This document shows, one piece after another, positions 43,367-51,870 of a stretch of 64,000 bases of DNA (positions within the stretch are counted from its first letter, which is position 1; each line of letters starts with the position of its first letter). The notes beneath the pieces were generated by a model. The model was not told the DNA's origin, searched no databases, and saw nothing but the letters and a program-made list of their open reading frames with translations. The position numbers and the translations under genes are program-made. Source of the DNA: Blautia luti (GTDB taxonomy: Bacteria; Bacillota; Clostridia; Lachnospirales; Lachnospiraceae); the NCBI RefSeq assembly GCF_033096465.1, contig NZ_AP028156.1:3428501-3492500 (forward strand), given 5' to 3'.

Positions 43367-44305
43367 TTAAGCGGCTGACAATACCATCTGGTATGCTTTG
43401 TCAATCATTGGATGTCCTTCAATAGTGCGGGAAAACAGACTTTCTTTGTAATTGGCACGTTCTCTTAAAGGTTTTGCATGTGTAGAAAAGTCTGAAATAG
43501 CATTGATAAAACGATATCCGTTCTTTCCAACACCTTGCAGATCAGGTGCATCAAAGTATCTGCTTTTTGCATCCTCACGAAGTTTGATGATGTTTCTGTG
43601 CTGTTGCGGGCTGGCATTATCCGGTTCAGGAATTAGTTCATTGATAAACTCCATCACCTTGCTGTCCAGAAGCTTGATCTGACCGAGCACATCAAAACTC
43701 TTTCCCAGTTCTGCCATATATTTTCCTGCAAAGAGAAGGGTATTCCTTGCTTCATCCATTTTTCCGTTAATATCTCCTGTGTGGTAACAGCTCCAGCTTC
43801 TTTTAGCGGTAGAAAGTGCAAGATTCAGTGTGTTACTGCAAACAACACGAACTGGTGTCATTGCTACCTTGATCGCAGAACTACCATCATGGGCGTTCAT
43901 AAATACAAGGAATGGTGAGATTTCTTCGCCATTGATAATATATTGATGCGGAAGTCTTGCTAAAAGCCATGTACGTCTGCCTCCCTGCAGACTTCCAGCT
44001 GTTTCGTAACGTACACCTTCGCCAAGAAGTTCATCTGTAAAAGCAAAGGCTTCGCTGTTCTGAACTACTTTATAACGATCTGTTACAATACCAAGTACAC
44101 TGTTATCTCTGTCTCTCACATTTGCTTTGAATCCAGGAATCACACTGCTTCCGTCAGATGTGATAATATCTTTTTGAATCACATTCCAGTCTAATCCTGC
44201 AAGCTCCAGAGCCTTCTGTGAATCTGGTGCCTCACTTACGATTGTTCCTAATCCATGCCACGGTTTTTCTCTTACTGAAAACATTATTTCTACTAATGCT
44301 GCCAT
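43367..44305 (-). CDS. DUF932 family protein
   Basis: A 312-residue phage/plasmid-like DUF932 protein: EKPWHGLGTIV, LDWNVIQKDI, VTDRYKVVQNSEAFAFTD, HDGSSAIKVAMTPVRVVCSNTL. Found beside exonuclease/annealing genes on many elements; biochemical role unknown. The start at 44305 follows GGAGG by seven bases. Confidence 0.9.
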   Translation of the reverse strand: MAALVEIMFSVREKPWHGLGTIVSEAPDSQKALELAGLDWNVIQKDIITSDGSSVIPGFKANVRDRDNSVLGIVTDRYKVVQNSEAFAFTDELLGEGVRYETAGSLQGGRRTWLLARLPHQYIINGEEISPFLVFMNAHDGSSAIKVAMTPVRVVCSNTLNLALSTAKRSWSCYHTGDINGKMDEARNTLLFAGKYMAELGKSFDVLGQIKLLDSKVMEFINELIPEPDNASPQQHRNIIKLREDAKSRYFDAPDLQGVGKNGYRFINAISDFSTHAKPLRERANYKESLFSRTIEGHPMIDKAYQMVLSAA

Positions 44306-44510
44306 AATAAATCCTCCAATTCTTAAAATTAATTTTTGTATAGCTGTAAATGATATCATTTTGCCAGTAGCCAGGAATCCTATAAGCCTCCTTTCTTTGT
44401 TCCTGTAATGATTCCGGCAGATACCTAAGTGCTAACTTATTCAAAGAAGCTTTGTATTCTATTGCTTCTTCACAACTATAATATCTGCCTGTATTTCGGA
44501 AGTTTTTCAA
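44232..44510 (-). CDS. Possible small ORF upstream of DUF932
   Basis: Ninety-two codons starting MKNFRNTGRYYSCEEAIEY; the first ~60 residues look protein-like (KLALRYLPESLQEQRKEA). It overlaps the DUF932 start by 74 bp, which is unusual. May be real with a later frameshift or only a chance frame. Confidence 0.35.
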   Translation of the reverse strand: MKNFRNTGRYYSCEEAIEYKASLNKLALRYLPESLQEQRKEAYRIPGYWQNDIIYSYTKINFKNWRIYYGSISRNNVFSKRKTVAWIRNNRK

Positions 44511-44663
44511 AAAGGGAAAAAAATACCACAGGCGATAAAGCCTGTGGCAGTCTACTATGTTCCACTACGTTCCTTTATGTTCCTGTAAGGCGGATCATGT
44601 CCGGCTAATTGCATAAATATAATATACGATTTCAGTACAAGATTTTCACTTACACGTTTTCCT

Positions 44664-44849
44664 TTAATCAGCACATTTTCTTTCAATATAGTCATTCACA
44701 CTTTTAACAGGTATCTTCCATGTTCCAACTTTAAATGCTTTTATCTCTCCTGACTGTAATAACTTATAAGCTGTTGTTGCTGATATAAATAAACGGTCAC
44801 AAAGCTGTTCGATTGACAGCAATTCATTTTCATCAACAGGTGTATTCAT
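44664..44849 (-). CDS. Excisionase-family helix-turn-helix protein
   Basis: Sixty-one residues: ELLSIEQLCDRLFISATTAYKLLQSGEIKAFKVGTWKIPVKSVNDYIERK, a complete MerR-like HTH_17 of the excisionase type. First gene of the leftward recombination operon, so it may control or join excision. Confidence 0.85.
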   Translation of the reverse strand: MNTPVDENELLSIEQLCDRLFISATTAYKLLQSGEIKAFKVGTWKIPVKSVNDYIERKCAD

Positions 44850-45054
44850 ATGCTCGTCTCCTTTATTTGTATTTTTCTATACCTTTATGTTTCATCAGAA
44901 ATATTTTTATCAGCAAAAAATAAAAGAAGCAGACAAAAGACAACAAAAAATAATCTTTTCCAGCCACAAATAACATTTGTAAAAAATAACCAATGAACAC
45001 TATGGTAAAGGTCTGGAGAGATTCCTACCTTGCAGGGTTTTTCATTATATATAC
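44850..45054. other. Non-coding stretch between divergent genes
   Basis: AT-rich; presumably contains the leftward promoter of the 44849-40391 operon. No clear -35/-10 pair or structure apart from the repeats listed next. Confidence 0.4.
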
Positions 45055-45114
45055 TATATACCCTATTATCTTATTTCTTATATACCATATATAGATATTA
45101 TTACTATATATACC
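45055..45114 (+). repeat. Iteron-like TATATACC repeats
   Basis: TATATACC occurs at 45055-45062, 45079-45086 and 45107-45114 in a very AT-rich tract just upstream of the HUH-like gene. Such repeats could be an origin or a repressor site. Confidence 0.5.
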
Positions 45115-45148
45115 TAATATTATGATAAACATAAGGAGAACTACCATT

Positions 45149-45649
45149 ATGAAAAAAGGAACTTTACTTGTAGTCCGTAAACCATATCAAGGAGATACTG
45201 TTATTCAGAACACTTTAAATTATGCCATCGGATCACTGTTTGCAGATGAAGAAGATATATTGACATCATATATTGATAATGGAGATGACTCCGATCAGAT
45301 TATTGAAGAATATTACCGCTTACAAGCACCTTATAATATGACAGACCATAGAAGAATGTTTCATTTCATTCTCACAACCCGAACCTCAAAATCCATGTGT
45401 ACTATATTGGAAGAAGGTGCTTATGCTTTGCAGGACTATTTTTCATCCATTGGGTATCAGGCTGTCATGGTTCTGCATTCCGGCAGTTACAACGATGCGT
45501 TAAACTATCACTATCATGTATTGCTCAATCCCATTTCTGTCACAGGCTGTCGCATTCAAGACAAATATCAGATTTATCAGGATATTGTGAATTATCTGAA
45601 TCAATACACGCACACCCTATGGGACTGGAAATATCGTTCAGATCACTAA
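45149..45649 (+). CDS. Small HUH-like (relaxase/Rep-type) protein
   Basis: A 166-residue protein with MFHFILTTRTSK, SSIGYQAVMVLHSGSYNDALNYHYHVLLNPISV. The His-Tyr-His following a strand of hydrophobics resembles the HUH metal-binding motif of relaxases and rolling-circle Rep proteins. Much shorter than standard relaxases, with no helicase or coiled-coil extension. The start at 45149 has AAGGAG upstream. It lies at the right end of the unit beside AT-rich repeats. Confidence 0.55.
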   Translation: MKKGTLLVVRKPYQGDTVIQNTLNYAIGSLFADEEDILTSYIDNGDDSDQIIEEYYRLQAPYNMTDHRRMFHFILTTRTSKSMCTILEEGAYALQDYFSSIGYQAVMVLHSGSYNDALNYHYHVLLNPISVTGCRIQDKYQIYQDIVNYLNQYTHTLWDWKYRSDH

Positions 45650-45667
45650 TTCTACATAAAAAAACAT

Positions 45668-45711
45668 AGAACCACATTATTCCACCGGCTAACAGAACCA
45701 GAATAGAACCA
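45668..45711 (+). repeat. Arm-type direct repeats, right end of unit 2
   Basis: AGAACCA at 45668-45674, 45694-45700 and 45705-45711, matching the three copies at the left end (28942-28978) in sequence and orientation. Confidence 0.7.
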
Positions 45712-45729
45712 GAACAAAAGCAAAGAGAC

Positions 45730-45793
45730 CGGAAATGCCCTGTTTTCAAGGCTTTCCAGTCTCTAAATGTGCCAAATTTTTTACTCAAACTCA
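45730..45793. repeat. Attachment site 3 at the 3' end of guaA
   Basis: A 30-bp hairpin block (45730-45759) followed by the core ACTCAAACTCA (45783-45793), which overlaps the guaA stop codon and its last codons. On the minus strand the hairpin, extended by AGAGAC/GTCTCT, serves as the guaA terminator. Confidence 0.75.
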
Positions 45794-47358
45794 ATCGTAC
45801 CCGGCGGCTTGCTGGTCAGGTCATAGAATACGCGGTTAACGCCTTTAACTTCGTTAATAATGCGGTTCATAACCTTATTCAGTACTGCATACGGAATCTC
45901 AGCAGATTCGGCTGTCATGAAGTCGATAGTCTTCACTGCGCGGAGCGCTACAGCGTAATCATAAGTTCTGAAATCACCCATAACGCCTACACTTCGCATA
46001 TTTGTCAGTGCTGCAAAGTACTGGTTCGGCATCCATGAAGGATCTTCACCATGTTCTTTCTTATACTCAGCTGCAGCATTGTCTACCTCTTCACGATAAA
46101 TGAAATCTGCATCCTGTACAATACGAACCTTCTCTGCAGTAACTTCACCGATAATACGGATTCCAAGTCCCGGTCCCGGAAATGGCTGACGGAATACCAG
46201 TCTCTCCGGAATTCCAAGCTCCAGACCTGCTTTACGAACCTCATCCTTGAAAAGGTCGCGGAGCGGTTCAATGATTTCCTTGAAATCAACGAAATCCGGA
46301 AGTCCGCCTACATTGTGGTGAGATTTGATCACTGCGGACTCTCCGCCCAGACCACTCTCTACAACGTCCGGATAAATAGTTCCCTGTGCCAGGAAATCTA
46401 CCGCACCAATCTTCTTGGCCTCTTCTTCAAAAATACGGATAAATTCTTCACCGATGATCTTACGTTTTGCTTCAGGCTCTGTAACACCTGCCAGCTTGTC
46501 ATAATATCTCTGCTGTGCATTGACGCGAATAAAGTTCAGGTCAAACTGACCGTTTGGTCCGAATACACCCTCAACCTCATCTCCCTCATCTTTACGAAGA
46601 AGACCATGATCTACAAATACACAGGTAAGCTGCTTGCCGATTGCTCTGGAAAGAAGTCCTGCTGCAACGGAAGAGTCAACACCACCTGACAGGGCAAGGA
46701 GAACTTTTCCATCTCCGACCTTCTCGCGGATTTCTCTGATAGTATGCTCAACAAAAGCATCCATTTTCCAGTCTCCGGCACATCCGCAGACACCAAGTAC
46801 GAAGTTGGAAAGCATCTTCTTTCCTTCTACTGTATGAAGCACTTCCGGATGGAACTGGATCGCATACAGCTTCTTCTCCTCATTCTGTGCAGTTGCTACT
46901 GGACAGTCTGCTGTGTGAGCAGCAATCTCAAATCCTGGTGCAACCTGGGAAATGTAATCTGTGTGGCTCATCCAGCAGATTGTTTTGTCAGATACGTCTT
47001 TGAAGATTTTGGAATCTGTCTTATCTACCAGAACCTCTGTCTTTCCATATTCGCTCACATCTGCTTTCTCAACTTTTCCGCCCAGAACATGCATCATAAG
47101 CTGTGCGCCATAGCAGAGTCCCAGAACAGGAATACCAAGCTCAAATAATTCTTTATTGCATGTAGGTGAATCTGCCTCATAGCAGCTGTTCGGACCACCG
47201 GTAAGGATGATTCCCTTAGGATTCATTGCCTTGATTTTCTCAAGATCGGTCTTGTATGAATAGATTTCGCAGTATACGTTACATTCTCTCACACGTCTGG
47301 CAACCAGCTGATTGTACTGACCGCCGAAATCCAGTACGACGACTGTTTCTCTTTTCAT
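45781..47358 (-). CDS. guaA: GMP synthase (glutamine-hydrolysing)
   Basis: A 525-residue two-domain enzyme converting XMP to GMP with glutamine and ATP. N-terminal class I amidotransferase with the catalytic Cys in [11 protein letters not shown] and His-x-Glu in FHPEV. ATP pyrophosphatase with the P-loop [14 protein letters not shown]-terminal dimerization domain ending [18 protein letters not shown]. Start at 47358 after AAGGAGG. The last codons overlap an integrase core site; element insertion has kept the reading frame intact. Confidence 0.98.
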   Translation of the reverse strand: MKRETVVVLDFGGQYNQLVARRVRECNVYCEIYSYKTDLEKIKAMNPKGIILTGGPNSCYEADSPTCNKELFELGIPVLGLCYGAQLMMHVLGGKVEKADVSEYGKTEVLVDKTDSKIFKDVSDKTICWMSHTDYISQVAPGFEIAAHTADCPVATAQNEEKKLYAIQFHPEVLHTVEGKKMLSNFVLGVCGCAGDWKMDAFVEHTIREIREKVGDGKVLLALSGGVDSSVAAGLLSRAIGKQLTCVFVDHGLLRKDEGDEVEGVFGPNGQFDLNFIRVNAQQRYYDKLAGVTEPEAKRKIIGEEFIRIFEEEAKKIGAVDFLAQGTIYPDVVESGLGGESAVIKSHHNVGGLPDFVDFKEIIEPLRDLFKDEVRKAGLELGIPERLVFRQPFPGPGLGIRIIGEVTAEKVRIVQDADFIYREEVDNAAAEYKKEHGEDPSWMPNQYFAALTNMRSVGVMGDFRTYDYAVALRAVKTIDFMTAESAEIPYAVLNKVMNRIINEVKGVNRVFYDLTSKPPGTIEFE

Positions 47359-47486
47359 GTTTTCCTCCTTGTTTCTCATTATTTGTAACTGTAAAGATAT
47401 TGAACCGTTACCATTGAATTTTATTATAAATTACAGTTCGGATTTTTACAATGCTTATTTTCAGTTTTCCACCTTGTGTTTTCTTC

Positions 47487-47612
47487 CTACGTTATTGTTC
47501 ACTCCGTTCACAGTAACGTAGCCAAAATTCATTCCAAATTGCCTGCGGCAATGGAATTTTGGCTTGTATGTCTCGGGATTTTGGCATATTCATGCCAAAA
47601 CACCTCGCGGGA
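47487..47612. other. Cluster of three intergenic palindromes
   Basis: CTACGTTA/TAACGTAG (47487-47521), GCCAAAATTC/GAATTTTGGC (47521-47563) and TTTTGGCAT/ATGCCAAAA (47579-47600), the last embedded in CGGGA...CGCGGGA. Three successive hairpins without a gene, upstream of the guaA promoter region. Could be a structured RNA or a short repeat family. Confidence 0.45.
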
Positions 47613-47644
47613 TAGTGGTGTGTGAACAGTAATCTTACTTCCAA

Positions 47645-47839
47645 TTTATAAGTTTTTTAGAATTTAATCACGTTTTTTTCAACAGTCCATCACATTTTAC
47701 TCACAAATTCCCTGTATATTAATAAGCAAATAAAGCAAATGCTTTACAAACAGGTTGCAAATGCTTTTTCACATAGATTTTTAACTTTTTTCTTTTTCAT
47801 ACTTATGCCGGGCCGCAAGGTCCGGCCCTCCTTCTTTTT
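47645..47839. repeat. Intergenic tandem repeat, copy A
   Basis: Shares with copy B a block starting ATAAGTTTTTTAGAATTTAA, CAACAGTCCATCACATTTT and CCCTGTATATTAATAAGC, then a GCAA-tetraloop hairpin (GCCGGGCC-gcaa-GGTCCGGC, 47807-47826) and CTCCTTCTTTTT. A second T-tailed hairpin follows at 47843-47866. Confidence 0.75.
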
Positions 47840-47866
47840 ACAGACCTTTTCAGGTCTTTTTCTTTT

Positions 47867-48032
47867 TTTATAAGTTTTTTAGAATTTAATCACAATTTCT
47901 TCAACAGTCCATCACATTTTGCACACATTTTCCCTGTATATTAATAAGCAAATAAAGCAAACGCTTTATTTATAATAAAACTTTTTCTTTTTCATACTTG
48001 CCGGATCGCAAGATCCGGCACTCCTTCTTTTA
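47867..48032. repeat. Intergenic tandem repeat, copy B
   Basis: Same order of blocks as copy A, ending in GCCGGATC-gcaa-GATCCGGC (48000-48019) and CTCCTTCTTTT. TTGCAC and TAATAA 17 bp apart may form a plus-strand promoter. The hairpin arms differ but stay complementary between copies. Confidence 0.75.
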
Positions 48033-48040
48033 AAATGTGA

Positions 48041-48081
48041 AATCCCGCTCACAGTAAGACACAACTGTGAGCGGGATTTTT
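48041..48081. terminator. Terminator after the GH31 gene
   Basis: AATCCCGCTCACAG (48041-48054) pairs with CTGTGAGCGGGATT (48065-48078), T tract on the plus side and TCACATTTT on the minus side; probably bidirectional. Confidence 0.75.
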
Positions 48082-48111
48082 GTATTACCGCAGGGAACTT
48101 ACTTGATTCGG

Positions 48112-50505
48112 TTAAATTCCCATTGTAAGAATTTCCATCAGTACCCCAAGCAATGACGGATTCAAATTCATGGATACCAGAACTGGCACTGCCTCTGTGC
48201 CCAGCTCTTTCACTACTTTATAAACGTCTGTCTTCTGTGCATAGGTAATCTGAGCTTTTTCCAGAATCTCATAGACTTCTTCTGCATAGTCTCTCTGATA
48301 AACAGCTGCATCTGCCGCAAAAGTAATCTTCACCTGCGCATCTGCCGGCACATCCTTCAGGATCACTATTGTTCCATGAAGCTTCTCATCCTCTGCGAAC
48401 TCTGCATCCTTATATACCTGTCCGTTTACAGTAACCTCCTGCGGTTTGTCCTGAATGTTGCAGAAGCGGATCTTCCAGGAACGTTTCTGCGGGATCACTG
48501 CTGTATTTCCCTGCGCAGCTTCTACAATAAATATTGTTCCATTCTCATCTGCAGTCTTCGTCATTCTGGTGGATACCCAGTTCTCATCCAGGTCTTCCGG
48601 TGTGTCCCCACCGTCTTCCCAGAGTACAAATTCTCCTGATTCTCCAGGATATACAAGTACTTCCAGTTTCTCAGGATTCTCAATGGAATTATCATATCCT
48701 TCCATGTCCTTCAGCGGAATGATGCTGCCTTCACGCACAAGTACCGGCATCTCATAAATATCTCTCCAGAGATCCACTTTTCTGCCGCCCTTATATGCTC
48801 TTCCGTTAAAGAAATCATACCAGATTCCCTGCGGGATCCATGTTTTTGCACTGGCCAGTCCTGTTACCGGATCCAGCTTATCTGTAATTGGAGATACCAT
48901 CATCTCTGTACCGAAATAATAGTTGTTCGGTACTTCATAGGTTTCCTCGCGCTCCGGCTCCAGATAATACATCGGCTGTACCAGTGGCAGTCCCGCTCTG
49001 CTTGCACGACGATTCATAGTGTAAAGATACGGAACCAGCTTATGACGCAGTTTCAGGAAATTCTTCATTACTGTTTCTACAATCTGGTTGTATTTCCACG
49101 GTTCTTTTCCACTAAACGGGTTATCTGTGCTGTGCAGACGATTCATTGGTGAAAAGACTCCAAGCTGTACCCATCTTGCAGTGAGCTCGTCGTCTCTGTA
49201 TCCCAACATATGTCCACCGATATCATGACTCCACCATCCAAAACCGATGTTGCTGGCATTTGCCGTAAAATATGGCTGGAATTTCAGACTCTCCCAGGTA
49301 ATGATCGTATCACCGGAAAAACCAACCGGGTATCTGTGGCTTCCTGGACCTGCATATCTTGAGAAAGTCAGCGCACGTTTTCCTTTCCACTTGCTATCCA
49401 GATAGTGATAGTGGTTCAGCATCCAGAGCGGATCCAGTCCCGGAACCTTGGTTACAGTTCCCTGCTGCCAGTCAAGCCACCAGAAATCTACTCCCTCTTC
49501 TTCCATCGGATGATGCAGTTCCTCAAAATATGTCTCAATGAATTTCGGATCTGTCATATCAAAAAGTACCGGTTCTTTACTTGCAGGATCAATTCCCATC
49601 TTCTCTGCAACTCTCGGATAGGCTTCTTCATAAGCACGCACTCCATCTGCCGGATGTACGTTCAGTGTGATCTTATATCCATGTTTGTGCAGCCAGTCCA
49701 TAAATTCAGGCGGATTGGGGAAAAACTTCTTATTCCAGGTATATCCTGTCCATCCGCTTCCATATACAGGAGGTACATCCTCTACCAGATGCCAGTCCAT
49801 ATCTACAACTGCAATAGAAAATGGCACTTCTTCTTTCTCAAAACGCTCTACCAGTTCTTTGTATTCTGTCTCTGTATATTTGTGATATCTGCTCCACCAG
49901 TTTCCGAACGTATATCTTGGAAGCAGAGGTGTTTTTCCACATAATCTGTAAAAATCCTGCAGACATTCCACATATCTGTGACCATATCCAAAGAAATAAA
50001 AGTCTGCTCTGTTTCCCTGACGTGGCTCTACCATTCCATCTTCGCCCATAGCCATTGTGTGGGAATCATCCAGCACTGAAAAACCGTTTCTGGACATAAT
50101 TCCATGACTCAGCAAAATCTCACCGTCTGCTTCATCCAGGGTTCTGGCTGTTCCCAGCAGATCTTTTGGTTCATCACCATAATGCCACACACGCTCGCTG
50201 GCTTTTCCACCCGCAACACGTATCATCAGACCGCTTGGAGAAAATTTCTGCCTGTCATAGTGGATTTCCAGATCTTTGGTGTAAATATGTAATTCCTCAC
50301 CGCCATCGCTCACCCTGAATTCCGGCACCGGGAAATCACGATTACATACCATTTGTGTTGCTCTGTCCTCAAATCCTCCGTCTTCGCTGTACTCAAAACG
50401 GATCAGGGCAGTTGTCAGCATTGTAATCCTGAAATGATCGCCCACGATCACAGCTTCCTTTCTGCATACAGGATTACCTTCCAGCACAAATTTCTTTAAG
50501 TCCAT
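48112..50505 (-). CDS. GH31 family alpha-glucosidase
   Basis: A 797-residue cytoplasmic glycoside hydrolase, no signal peptide. N-terminal beta domain (about 1-190), (beta/alpha)8 barrel with nucleophile Asp345 in WWLDWQQG and acid/base Asp399 in GFSGDT, then two C-terminal beta domains. Sequence pattern resembles the Blautia (Ruminococcus) obeum GH31 alpha-glucosidases, so alpha-1,6/1,4-glucosides are likely substrates (inference). A short helical tail (about 745-797) is an addition to the usual GH31 architecture. AGGAGG precedes the start. Confidence 0.93.
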   Translation of the reverse strand: MDLKKFVLEGNPVCRKEAVIVGDHFRITMLTTALIRFEYSEDGGFEDRATQMVCNRDFPVPEFRVSDGGEELHIYTKDLEIHYDRQKFSPSGLMIRVAGGKASERVWHYGDEPKDLLGTARTLDEADGEILLSHGIMSRNGFSVLDDSHTMAMGEDGMVEPRQGNRADFYFFGYGHRYVECLQDFYRLCGKTPLLPRYTFGNWWSRYHKYTETEYKELVERFEKEEVPFSIAVVDMDWHLVEDVPPVYGSGWTGYTWNKKFFPNPPEFMDWLHKHGYKITLNVHPADGVRAYEEAYPRVAEKMGIDPASKEPVLFDMTDPKFIETYFEELHHPMEEEGVDFWWLDWQQGTVTKVPGLDPLWMLNHYHYLDSKWKGKRALTFSRYAGPGSHRYPVGFSGDTIITWESLKFQPYFTANASNIGFGWWSHDIGGHMLGYRDDELTARWVQLGVFSPMNRLHSTDNPFSGKEPWKYNQIVETVMKNFLKLRHKLVPYLYTMNRRASRAGLPLVQPMYYLEPEREETYEVPNNYYFGTEMMVSPITDKLDPVTGLASAKTWIPQGIWYDFFNGRAYKGGRKVDLWRDIYEMPVLVREGSIIPLKDMEGYDNSIENPEKLEVLVYPGESGEFVLWEDGGDTPEDLDENWVSTRMTKTADENGTIFIVEAAQGNTAVIPQKRSWKIRFCNIQDKPQEVTVNGQVYKDAEFAEDEKLHGTIVILKDVPADAQVKITFAADAAVYQRDYAEEVYEILEKAQITYAQKTDVYKVVKELGTEAVPVLVSMNLNPSLLGVLMEILTMGI

Positions 50506-50594
50506 AAAAGCTTTTCCTCCTTTACATTCCCGGCAGTCTGATACTGCCTGCTTTTGAAACTATTTTATACTTTTGTACATCAATTGGCAATAGC

Positions 50595-50624
50595 TTGTAT
50601 TTCTTCCCTCCTCAGTGTTATAAT
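50595..50624 (+). promoter_or_regulatory. Promoter of the PqqD-HprK/ABC operon
   Basis: TTGTAT (50595-50600), 18-bp spacer, TATAAT (50619-50624). Lies upstream of ATG 50704 and inside the longer frame, supporting the later start. Confidence 0.65.
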
Positions 50625-50703
50625 TTGCTATAGTCACAGACATCACAACACATATATAAGTTTACAAGAATTGGCTTTGAAAAAGAAAGGAATCTTTTTT
50701 ATC

Positions 50704-51870
50704 ATGTTCAAATGTCAGCCCGGATATACACTTCGAAAAATCAAAGGTATCAGTTATCTCTTACCTTATGGTCAGCAGATTGCCGATCTGAAAAAAGGCT
50801 TTGTGCTGAATGAGACCAGTACTTTCCTGTGGAATGTACTTCAGCATCATGAAGGTGCCGAACCGCATCAACTGGCAGAAATACTTGCCAGGACTTATCA
50901 TCTGGATGAGGCTTATCTTCCTGAACTTCTGAAAGATGTGACAGATTTTCTTACACAGCTTACAGCCATGGGAATGATCACAGAAGATCTCCACCTGATT
51001 TCATCAATCCCTTCTGTCTCTATGATAATCGCAGGAATCTTCATAAAACTATACGGTTCTGCAGAACTGATTTCCCCAAATTTCAAACCTTTTTATCATG
51101 AATTTTCGGATGATGATACCTCACAGGAAATCGAACTGGTCACTACGCCTCCACCCAGTCGTTGTTACGGACAGGTTCTTCTGCAGAATTCTGAAATGAC
51201 TGTTTTTGAAAATCCCGACCGTTATGTTGTCCTTTTCCCACAGATGCAGAATCTTTACGAAGCTCATATGCTGAAAGATGGTACTTATGTACGGATTTAC
51301 TGCCACCCACAGGTTTCTGAAACAAATATAGAAAATTTATTTCACGCCATACGGCTGTTTTTCCTTTTCACAGCACAAAGAAACAGACTGTTTGCAATCC
51401 ACTCAGCTTCTGTTCTCTATCAGGGAAAAGCATGGCTGTTTTCCGGTCATTCCGGAATGGGAAAATCCACACACACCTCTCTGTGGCATGAGCTTTTTGA
51501 CACACCGTATTTAAACGGAGACCTGAATCTTCTTGGATTAAAGGAGGATCATATCATCGTCTATGGCATCCCCTGGTGCGGAACTTCCGGGATTTTTACT
51601 GCCGAAGCATATGAACTCGGAGGAATTGTCCTCCTTGGGCGCGACCTGCAGACAGATTATCTGGAAGAGTTAAATCCTTCGGAAAAAGTCCTCCGTGTCA
51701 TGCAGCGCATGATCTCCCCTGCATGGACTGAACGCCAGCTTTCAGAAAATCTTTTCTTTGCCGGGGAAATCGCTGACCGCGTGCCGGTACTACATCTTCT
51801 CTGTACAAAGAATGCTTCTGCCGCCTGCGTGATGAAAAATGCCATTGATCAACTGGAGGAGCTGCAATGA
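50704..51870 (+). CDS. PqqD-domain/HPr-kinase-like fusion protein
   Basis: A 388-residue protein. Residues 1-100 are a PqqD-like (RiPP recognition element) domain: GYTLRKIKGISYLLPYGQQIAD, FVLNETSTFLWNVLQ, LPELLKDVTDFLTQLTAMGMI. The C-terminal half is an HPr-kinase-like P-loop domain with LFSGHSGMGKSTHTSLW (P-loop 248-256) preceded by AIHSASVLY and followed by LNGDLNLLG. In lasso-peptide clusters such HprK homologues phosphorylate the precursor. Here it probably recognises the leader of the three small proteins and may modify them (inference). Overlaps the ABC gene by 4 bp. Confidence 0.88.
   Translation: MFKCQPGYTLRKIKGISYLLPYGQQIADLKKGFVLNETSTFLWNVLQHHEGAEPHQLAEILARTYHLDEAYLPELLKDVTDFLTQLTAMGMITEDLHLISSIPSVSMIIAGIFIKLYGSAELISPNFKPFYHEFSDDDTSQEIELVTTPPPSRCYGQVLLQNSEMTVFENPDRYVVLFPQMQNLYEAHMLKDGTYVRIYCHPQVSETNIENLFHAIRLFFLFTAQRNRLFAIHSASVLYQGKAWLFSGHSGMGKSTHTSLWHELFDTPYLNGDLNLLGLKEDHIIVYGIPWCGTSGIFTAEAYELGGIVLLGRDLQTDYLEELNPSEKVLRVMQRMISPAWTERQLSENLFFAGEIADRVPVLHLLCTKNASAACVMKNAIDQLEELQ

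Noticed and set aside
45769..47148. Several plus-strand ORFs opposite guaA
   Set aside because: They are antisense shadows of a highly conserved coding region without start signals.
47359..47486. Possible purine riboswitch upstream of guaA
   Set aside because: The leader is short and AT-rich, and no three-way-junction pattern with the conserved loop sequences could be found.
47645..48032. Possible CRISPR array in the repeated guaA-GH31 gap
   Set aside because: Only two long imperfect repeats, no regular short repeats with unique spacers and no cas genes.
50554..50703. Upstream extension of the PqqD-HprK gene (50 more codons from 50554)
   Set aside because: The extension spans the likely -35/-10 at 50595-50624 and has no ribosome binding site; the PqqD domain begins right at ATG 50704.
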